Shown: in pieces, positions 24,318-29,145 of the stretch
Numbering within the stretch: position 1 is the first letter of the stretch
How the letters are laid out: the number at the start of each line of letters is the position of its first letter
Assembly: GCA_903819815.1 (NCBI GenBank)
Contig: CAIJFC010000239.1
Coordinates: 1-29,145, forward strand
Source: an uncultured Bacteroidota bacterium
GTDB lineage: Bacteria; Bacteroidota; Bacteroidia; Flavobacteriales; Flavobacteriaceae
Direction of reading: 5' to 3'
Length of the DNA: 29,145 nt
Program-made: the position numbers and the translations under genes
The notes under the pieces: generated by a model
What the model saw: the letters and a program-made list of their open reading frames with translations, nothing else
The model's database searches: none
Told to the model about the DNA's origin: nothing

Positions 24318-24569
24318 ATGAAAAAAGGTGTACACCCAGAAAATTACAGATTAGTTGCTTTTAAAGACATGTCAAACGAAGACGTTTTTATTACTAAATC
24401 TACTGCTGAAACAAAAGATACAATCGTTCACGAAGGTGTTGAATATCCAGTTGTTAAATTGGAGATTTCAAGAACTTCTCACCCTTTTTATACAGGTAAA
24501 TCTAAACTTATTGATACTGCAGGACGTATCGATAAATTCAAAACTAAATACGCTAAACACGGTAAATAA
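24318..24569 (+). CDS. rpmE2: 50S ribosomal protein L31, type B
   Basis: L31 bridges the large and small ribosomal subunits. The 83 residues are diagnostic: MKKGVHPENYRLVAFKDMSN at the start and SRTSHPFYTGKSKLIDTAGR in the middle. This is the type B form, without the zinc-binding CxxC motifs of type A, so it does not need zinc. In many bacteria type B replaces type A under zinc limitation; in Bacteroidota it is commonly the only L31. The gene stands alone with a good promoter, a leader of about 105 bases with a possible regulatory fold, and its own terminator. Confidence 0.97.
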   Translation: MKKGVHPENYRLVAFKDMSNEDVFITKSTAETKDTIVHEGVEYPVVKLEISRTSHPFYTGKSKLIDTAGRIDKFKTKYAKHGK

Positions 24570-24594
24570 TCAGTACCGCTGTTCAAATTATATA

Positions 24595-24617
24595 AAACCT
24601 CGCAATTCGCGGGGTTT
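24595..24617 (+). terminator. Intrinsic terminator of rpmE2
   Basis: AAACCTCGC / GCGGGGTTT forms a 9-pair stem (one G-U) with a 5-base loop, followed by more T residues, 25 bases after the stop codon. Confidence 0.9.
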
Positions 24618-24657
24618 TTTTATGGCTAAAACTTTTCTATTTTCTTATTAATCTTTG

Positions 24658-24665
24658 TAACTTTG
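24658..24665 (+). promoter_or_regulatory. Candidate -7 box for the GlmU-like gene
   Basis: TAACTTTG matches TAnnTTTG, 79 bases before the start codon. No TTG at usual spacing. Confidence 0.4.
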
Positions 24666-24714
24666 ATTTTTATAGTTTTTAAATGGTTTTTTACTTTTTC
24701 TTTATCGAATAAAC

Positions 24715-24738
24715 AAATAACCAAATAACCAAATAACC
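24715..24738 (+). repeat. Three tandem copies of AAATAACC before the GlmU-like gene
   Basis: Three perfect 8-base units end 6 bases before the start codon at 24745, so they occupy the ribosome-binding region. Copy-number change here could alter spacing or translation. Confidence 0.85.
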
Positions 24739-24744
24739 AACTTT

Positions 24745-25920
24745 ATGAATTATATTCTTTTTGACGGACCAGCTAGAACGGCACTTTTGCCTTTTACTTA
24801 TACGCGTCCTGTTGCCGATATTCGAATCGGAATTTTGACTATTCGTGAAAAATGGGAAAAATATTTGGGTTCAACTACAACCACTTTAACGGAAGAATAT
24901 TTATCGGATAAATATCCAATGGTAGAATTGGAGGAGAATGTGATGATTAATGCTTCCTATTTGCCAAATGAAAATTTAGTGGAGATTATTTCAAACTTGA
25001 AAACCAATCAAGCGGTTTTTAAAGACGATGCGGTGATTGCTTTTTTTACCAATGATTCTCAGGAAGAAGTTGATTTTGATCAATATGAAATTATTGATTT
25101 TACTGGTGATTGTTTGACTGTGGAACATACTTGGGATATTTTTGCTAAAAATGACGCTGCGATTAGAGAGGATTTTGCCCTTTTAACCGAAGGTAGATCC
25201 TCTCAACCCATTCCGAAAAGTGTTAATGTAATTTCCCCTTCAACTATATTTGTTGAAAAAGGAGCGAAAATGGAATTTGTGACATTAAATGCGTCTACGG
25301 GGCCTATTTATATTGGTAGAAATGCTGAAATAATGGAAGGTTCTGTAATTCGTGGCCCGTTTGCATTGTGTGAAGAAGCGCAAGTAAAATTAGCCACAAA
25401 AGTTTATGGTGCAACCACTGTTGGTCCGCATTGTAGAATAGGCGGTGAAATAAATAATTCCGTTTTATTTGGTTATTCCAATAAAGGACACGACGGTTTT
25501 TTAGGAAATTCGGTTTTGGGAGAATGGTGTAATATAGGTGCTGATTCTAATAATTCCAATTTGAAGAACAATTACGAAGAAGTGAAATTGTGGAGTTTTG
25601 AAACGGAGAGTTTTGCTAAAACAGGACTTCAGTTTTGTGGGTTAATGATGGGAGATCACAGTAAATGTGGTATCAATACGATGTTCAATACAGGAACCGT
25701 TGTGGGCGTAAGCGCCAATATTTTTGGAAGTGGATTTCCTAGAAATTTTGTTCCGAGTTTTTCATGGGGCGGTGCATCCGGATTCGTAACGTATCAAACT
25801 CATAAAGCCTTTGAGGTTGCCAAAATTGCAATGGGCAGAAGACAAGCAGTTTTTACCGATCAAGATAAAGCTATTTTAGAACATGTTTTTGAAGTTTCGA
25901 AAAAGTGGAGAAATGAATAG
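24745..25920 (+). CDS. GlmU-like family protein (left-handed beta-helix acyltransferase type)
   Basis: This 391-residue cytoplasmic protein resembles the Bacteroidota 'GlmU family protein'. The N-terminal 160 residues (starting MNYILFDGPARTALLPFTYT) are nucleotidyltransferase-like but lack the usual GxGTRM pyrophosphorylase loop. Residues from about 163 to 350 are hexapeptide repeats forming a left-handed beta helix, including NKGHDGFLGNSVLGEWCNIG. His249 lines up by eye with the catalytic acetyltransferase His of GlmU (in NHL). The fold thus keeps acetyltransferase features but may have lost or changed the uridylyltransferase step. It probably acts in amino-sugar or nucleotide-sugar metabolism; whether it makes UDP-GlcNAc is not shown. 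It is preceded by a tandem repeat and followed by a terminator. Confidence 0.85.
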   Translation: MNYILFDGPARTALLPFTYTRPVADIRIGILTIREKWEKYLGSTTTTLTEEYLSDKYPMVELEENVMINASYLPNENLVEIISNLKTNQAVFKDDAVIAFFTNDSQEEVDFDQYEIIDFTGDCLTVEHTWDIFAKNDAAIREDFALLTEGRSSQPIPKSVNVISPSTIFVEKGAKMEFVTLNASTGPIYIGRNAEIMEGSVIRGPFALCEEAQVKLATKVYGATTVGPHCRIGGEINNSVLFGYSNKGHDGFLGNSVLGEWCNIGADSNNSNLKNNYEEVKLWSFETESFAKTGLQFCGLMMGDHSKCGINTMFNTGTVVGVSANIFGSGFPRNFVPSFSWGGASGFVTYQTHKAFEVAKIAMGRRQAVFTDQDKAILEHVFEVSKKWRNE

Positions 25921-25940
25921 TTATTTTTAAAAATAGTTCA

Positions 25941-25971
25941 AAGCCACAATTGATTATTTCGGTTGTGGTTT
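25941..25971 (+). terminator. Intrinsic terminator of the GlmU-like gene
   Basis: AAGCCACAA / TTGTGGTTT gives 9 pairs (one G-U) around a 13-base loop, with a T run after it, 21 bases past the stop. Confidence 0.8.
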
Positions 25972-26013
25972 TTTTGATTCCAATAAGAATTTCATAATAA
26001 CGAATATTGTGTG

Positions 26014-26021
26014 TAAATTTG
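26014..26021 (+). promoter_or_regulatory. Candidate -7 box upstream of the GC-rich element and mtaB
   Basis: TAAATTTG matches TAnnTTTG. Transcription from here would start near 26028, at the edge of the GC-rich element, making the element the mtaB leader. No TTG at standard spacing. Confidence 0.4.
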
Positions 26022-26031
26022 CCCCGTGTTT

Positions 26032-26108
26032 GCGAAAGGGATAGTAGCGGCATCCCGCGCTTTTTAGCGTGGATATAGCGGATAGCCCGACCCGGAGGGA
26101 TTCGCCCA
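26032..26108 (+). repeat. GC-rich structured intergenic element, copy B
   Basis: GCGAA (26032-26036) pairs with TTCGC (26101-26105) to close the element. GGGAT (26038-26042) can pair with ATCCC (26052-26056), or CCGCGC (26055-26060) with GCGTGG (26067-26072, one G-U), around TTTTTA. The 3' part AGCGGA, then CCCGACC, then GAGGG...CGCCCAAA repeats that of copy A at 10830-10966. It ends 12 bases before the mtaB start. This could be a known conserved RNA of Flavobacteria (the Flavo-1 motif is one candidate) or a REP-like repeat; I cannot decide from sequence alone. Confidence 0.65.
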
Positions 26109-26120
26109 AATAAAACAAAT

Positions 26121-27455
26121 ATGACGGATAGAAAAAAAGTTGCTTTTTATACCTTGGGTTGTAAACTGAATTTTTCGGAAACTTCTACTATTGCTAGAAA
26201 TTTTACGGAGGAGGGTTTTGACCGTGTTGATTTTGAAGAAGTTGCCGATATTTATGTAATCAATACGTGTTCGGTGACTGAAAATGCCGACAAGCAATTC
26301 AAGCAGGTGGTGCGAAAAGCAATGAAATTGAATGATAAAGCATTTGTTGCGGCGGTAGGTTGTTATGCGCAATTGAAGCCTGAAGAATTGGCCGATGTGG
26401 ATGGTGTGGATTTGGTTTTGGGCGCGACAGAAAAGTTTAAAATCACCGATTATATTAACGATTTGACCAAAAATGATCGAAGCGAAGTGCATTCTTGTGA
26501 GATTTCTGAAGCTGATTTTTACGTCGGAAGTTACTCCATAGGGGATAGAACTCGGGCGTTTTTGAAGGTTCAAGACGGTTGCGATTATAAATGTACGTAT
26601 TGTACAATTCCTTTGGCACGAGGAATTTCGAGAAGTGATGCTTTAGAAAATGTATTGAAAAATGCAAAGGAAATTTCAGCCCAAAATATAAAGGAAATTG
26701 TGTTGACTGGAGTGAATATTGGGGATTACGGAAAAGGGGAATTTGGGAACAAAAAACACGAGCATACCTTTTTAGAATTGGTTCAGGAATTAGATAAAAT
26801 TGAAGGAATTGAGCGTTTGCGAATTTCTTCGATTGAACCTAATTTATTGAAAAATGAAACGATAGAATTTGTTTCTAAAAGTCGCACTTTTGTGCCGCAT
26901 TTTCATATTCCACTGCAATCGGGGAGTAATGAAATTTTAAAATTAATGAAGCGACGATATTTGCGGGAAGTTTACACAGAGCGCGTAAATAAAATTCGAG
27001 AAGTGATGCCGCACGCTTGTATTGGCGTGGACGTAATAGTTGGTTTTCCTGGTGAAACCGACGAACATTTTCTTGAAACGTATCATTTTTTGAATGAAAT
27101 GGACATTTCTTACTTACATGTATTTACCTATTCAGAACGGGACAATACCGAGGCTGCTGATATGGAAGGAGTTGTTCCTGCTGCTGTTCGAGCGAAAAGA
27201 AGTAAGATGTTACGAGGTCTATCAGTTAAAAAACGACGTGCATTTTATGAAAGTCAATTGGGAACTGACAGAATTGTATTGTTTGAAAGTGAAAATAAAG
27301 AAGGTTACATTCACGGGTTTACGGAAAATTATGTAAAAGTGAAAACCCCTTGGAATCCGGAATTAGTGAATACTTTACATTCTATAAACCTTACCAAAAT
27401 AGATGAAGAAGGTAGTGTGCGAATGGCGTTTTTGAAAAGTAAAATTACAGTTTAA
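26121..27455 (+). CDS. mtaB: tRNA t6A37 methylthiotransferase MtaB
   Basis: MtaB is a radical-SAM enzyme that adds a methylthio group to t6A at position 37 of ANN-decoding tRNAs, which helps codon reading. The 444 residues show the N-terminal MTTase domain with Cys14 (YTLGCKLNFSE), Cys50 (NTCSVT) and Cys81 (GCYAQ) for the auxiliary iron-sulfur cluster, the radical SAM triad Cys154, Cys158 and Cys161 (CDYKCTYC), and a C-terminal TRAM-like region. The GCKLNFSE start is typical of MtaB rather than MiaB or RimO. A GC-rich structured element lies just upstream. The 3' end overlaps the convergent GNAT gene by 11 bases. Confidence 0.95.
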   Translation: MTDRKKVAFYTLGCKLNFSETSTIARNFTEEGFDRVDFEEVADIYVINTCSVTENADKQFKQVVRKAMKLNDKAFVAAVGCYAQLKPEELADVDGVDLVLGATEKFKITDYINDLTKNDRSEVHSCEISEADFYVGSYSIGDRTRAFLKVQDGCDYKCTYCTIPLARGISRSDALENVLKNAKEISAQNIKEIVLTGVNIGDYGKGEFGNKKHEHTFLELVQELDKIEGIERLRISSIEPNLLKNETIEFVSKSRTFVPHFHIPLQSGSNEILKLMKRRYLREVYTERVNKIREVMPHACIGVDVIVGFPGETDEHFLETYHFLNEMDISYLHVFTYSERDNTEAADMEGVVPAAVRAKRSKMLRGLSVKKRRAFYESQLGTDRIVLFESENKEGYIHGFTENYVKVKTPWNPELVNTLHSINLTKIDEEGSVRMAFLKSKITV

Positions 27456-27729
27456 TTCCCGGAGGCAGCAAATCTTTATAGATAGAATTTTTCCTAAAAA
27501 AGGTCGCTATTTTTGGTAAAATTGGGACTACTTTGAGTTTTCTTTCGTAGGCAATTTCCATAATTTTTTTCAGGAAATCATTTATAAATTCTTCATTATC
27601 GAAATGATCAGGAGTGTGAATTTTGGTTAGAAATATCTTTTTCTCTTGAAAAGAATATTCTAAGGAAATCATTTTACCGTCTAAAATAGTTTCAAATTGT
27701 CTTGAAAAGGCATTGTCTTTAATTTCCAT
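27445..27729 (-). CDS. Mini-GNAT protein (YjdJ/GTN-like N-acetyltransferase family)
   Basis: This 94-residue protein matches the short Gcn5-related acetyltransferase family. The C-terminal segment AYERKLKVVPILPKIATFFR and the N-terminal FETILDGKMISLEYSFQ are characteristic. Typical members carry an RGxG acetyl-CoA loop (PELRGQGI) between these; here the corresponding stretch reads TPDHFDNEEFINDF, with no Arg-Gly-x-Gly. Either the cofactor is held differently or the protein is no longer an enzyme. It overlaps the end of mtaB by 11 bases on the opposite strand and sits 9 bases downstream of the pirin gene, with which it is likely cotranscribed. Confidence 0.82.
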   Translation of the reverse strand: MEIKDNAFSRQFETILDGKMISLEYSFQEKKIFLTKIHTPDHFDNEEFINDFLKKIMEIAYERKLKVVPILPKIATFFRKNSIYKDLLPPGIKL

Positions 27730-27738
27730 TAAGTTAGT

Positions 27739-28452
27739 TTATTTGGTTGGTATTTCAATGATTAGAATCTTTGCTTTTTCTAAAATTTCAATATCAAATT
27801 CATTTAAATTTGAAATTCCAATCGCGTCTTTTGAAGATAATATTTGATTGTCTATCAATATTTTACCTTCAATTAGAAACAAATATACGCTATTATCGGT
27901 AAAGTTATTTTTATAGGAAGTTTTTCCAGTTTCAAAAACCCCTAAATTAAAAAATGTTTTTTGGTGAACCCAAAGGGCATTCCCATCATTTGATTCTTTT
28001 GGGGAAACGATATTCACAAAAGAATTTATATTTTTTTCTAAATCAAAGGCTTTTTGGTCGTAACGCGGTGTAACATTTTCGGTATCAGGGAAAATCCAAA
28101 GTTGCAATAATTTTAGGTATTCAGTTGTACTAGCATTCACTTCGGAATGTTGAACCCCAGTTCCAGCGCTCATTACTTGCACTTCGCCATAGGTAATTGT
28201 GCCTTCATTTCCCATACTATCAATGTGTTTTAAAGCGCCCTCTAGCGGAATTGTAATTATTTCCATATTTTCGTGAGGATGCATACCGAAACCCATTGCA
28301 GGTGCAATTGTATCATCGTTTAACACTCGAAGCATTCCAAATTGGATTCTTTGAGGGTTGAAATAATTGGCAAAGGAGAAAGAATAATTGGCATTTAACC
28401 AACCAAAATTAGCAGTTCCTCGTTCAGAAGCTTTAAATAATTGAGTGCTCAT
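27739..28452 (-). CDS. Pirin family protein (YhhW-like)
   Basis: Pirins are bicupin metal proteins; the E. coli homologue YhhW has quercetin dioxygenase activity in vitro, while the natural role is unclear. The 237 residues carry the metal ligands in the N-terminal cupin: His58 and His60 (GMHPHENMEI), His102 and Glu104 (GTGVQHSEVN). These fit the four-ligand set of YhhW at nearly the same numbering. The C-terminal cupin is weaker, as is usual. No signal peptide, so cytoplasmic. It is followed 9 bases later by the mini-GNAT gene and diverges from the alpha/beta hydrolase gene 116 bases away. Confidence 0.92.
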   Translation of the reverse strand: MSTQLFKASERGTANFGWLNANYSFSFANYFNPQRIQFGMLRVLNDDTIAPAMGFGMHPHENMEIITIPLEGALKHIDSMGNEGTITYGEVQVMSAGTGVQHSEVNASTTEYLKLLQLWIFPDTENVTPRYDQKAFDLEKNINSFVNIVSPKESNDGNALWVHQKTFFNLGVFETGKTSYKNNFTDNSVYLFLIEGKILIDNQILSSKDAIGISNLNEFDIEILEKAKILIIEIPTK

Positions 28453-28568
28453 AACTTTTAAAATTTATTATTGGGAAAAGAATATTAATTTCAATAAAAA
28501 GGTATAATTTTATGCAAATTTCGTGATAATTTTCTTTTAATTCTTATAATAGCAATAAAACATTCATC

Positions 28569-29145
28569 ATGGATAAAATCTCAGTTTATTTTATGCCAGG
28601 TTTAGCTGCAAATGCATCTATATTTGAAAGAATTTTACTTCCTGAGGATCAATTTGATACTTATTTTATGGAATGGGAAATTCCTTTAGATGACGAGACT
28701 TTGAGTGAATATGCACAACGAATTTCTAGGAAAGTAACTCATAAAAATCCAGTATTAGTAGGAGTTTCATTTGGTGGAATTTTAGTTCAAGAAATGGCTC
28801 AATTTTTAAAACCTAAGAAAATTATCATCATTTCAAGTGTTAAGAGTAATGTGGAATTTCCAACCACTTTTAAATTGGCTAAACAGACTAAAGCTTATAA
28901 ATTAATACCCACAAGTTTAATTGAGAATGTTTATAATTTAGCTCAATTTACTTTTGGTGAAAAAGTGATAAAACGCTTAAAATTATACCAGATGTTTCTG
29001 ACTGTTCGAGATAAAAAATACCTTGATTGGTCAATTGAAAAGATAATTTTATGGGATAGAAAAAAAGCGGATCCTAATGTAATTCATATTCATGGAGACG
29101 CTGATGAGGTTTTTCCAATAAAATACATCAAAAATTGTATTGTTG
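28569..29145 (+). CDS. Alpha/beta hydrolase (3' end beyond window)
   Basis: The visible 192 residues form an alpha/beta hydrolase fold. The first strand ends in FMPGLAANASIFER (oxyanion region), the nucleophile elbow is GVSFGG at 65-70 with Ser67, and HGDADEVFP (175-183) holds the likely catalytic acid Asp179. The catalytic His should follow after the window edge. There is no signal peptide, so a cytoplasmic esterase or similar is likely; the substrate cannot be told. The ATG at 28569 gives a normal N-terminus just ahead of the first strand. It diverges from the pirin gene. Confidence 0.88.
   Translation, partial: MDKISVYFMPGLAANASIFERILLPEDQFDTYFMEWEIPLDDETLSEYAQRISRKVTHKNPVLVGVSFGGILVQEMAQFLKPKKIIIISSVKSNVEFPTTFKLAKQTKAYKLIPTSLIENVYNLAQFTFGEKVIKRLKLYQMFLTVRDKKYLDWSIEKIILWDRKKADPNVIHIHGDADEVFPIKYIKNCIV

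Noticed and set aside
24711..24744. Tandem repeats as a possible CRISPR or origin iteron array
   Set aside because: The units are 8 bases with no spacers and no cas, dnaA or rep gene nearby.
26064..26573. Minus-strand open frame of 169 codons opposite mtaB
   Set aside because: It mirrors the well-supported mtaB gene and starts inside the GC-rich element; the codon pattern is that of an antisense shadow.

Overview
The window looks like ordinary chromosome of a Flavobacterium-type member of the Bacteroidota (Flavobacteriaceae). The evidence is AT-rich DNA, TAnnTTTG-type -7 boxes with little Shine-Dalgarno signal, and family markers typical of the group: DUF4290, DUF5686, DUF4199, type B L31, a GlmU-like protein without a pyrophosphorylase loop, a TonB-dependent receptor with a CarboxypepD_reg-like N-terminus, and an Asp-type MurA. 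I see no plasmid, prophage, IS element, CRISPR array, tRNA or rRNA.

Layout. 1-1746: recQ (cut by the window edge) and a small AAA_28-type ATPase on the minus strand. 1831-5174: DUF493, DUF4290, murA and a cation diffusion facilitator on the plus strand, closed by a two-way terminator. 5190-8168: a DUF5686 outer-membrane protein and aroQ on the minus strand. 8394-9770: two paralogous small beta-barrel proteins that share an identical leader and similar terminators. 9793-10689: xerD. 10690-11058: the only gene-free stretch over 300 bases, filled with repeats. 11010-13463: a minus-strand unit of coiled-coil protein, zapA, 6S RNA and rny. 13611-17786: an M23 peptidase and a TonB-dependent receptor. 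17783-24109: minus-strand envelope and sugar genes (DUF4199, glycosyltransferase, ORF6N protein, phosphosugar mutase, ABC exporter, DUF2971). 24178-27455, plus strand: rpmE2 with a structured leader, a GlmU-like protein, a GC-rich element and mtaB. 27445-28452, minus strand: a mini-GNAT and a pirin. The window ends in an alpha/beta hydrolase, cut off.

How the genes fit together. Much of the content concerns envelope and division: murA, the M23 hydrolase, GlmU-like and phosphosugar enzymes, an MsbA-type exporter, a glycosyltransferase, outer-membrane barrels, and zapA with a possible ZapB-like partner. RNA-level control is also visible: 6S RNA, RNase Y, and a candidate L31 leader.

No obviously new multi-gene system is present. 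The signals most worth a second look are non-coding: the 6S RNA between zapA and rny; two diverged GC-rich elements whose closing stems differ but still pair; 24-base direct repeats around one of them; and the rpmE2 leader.
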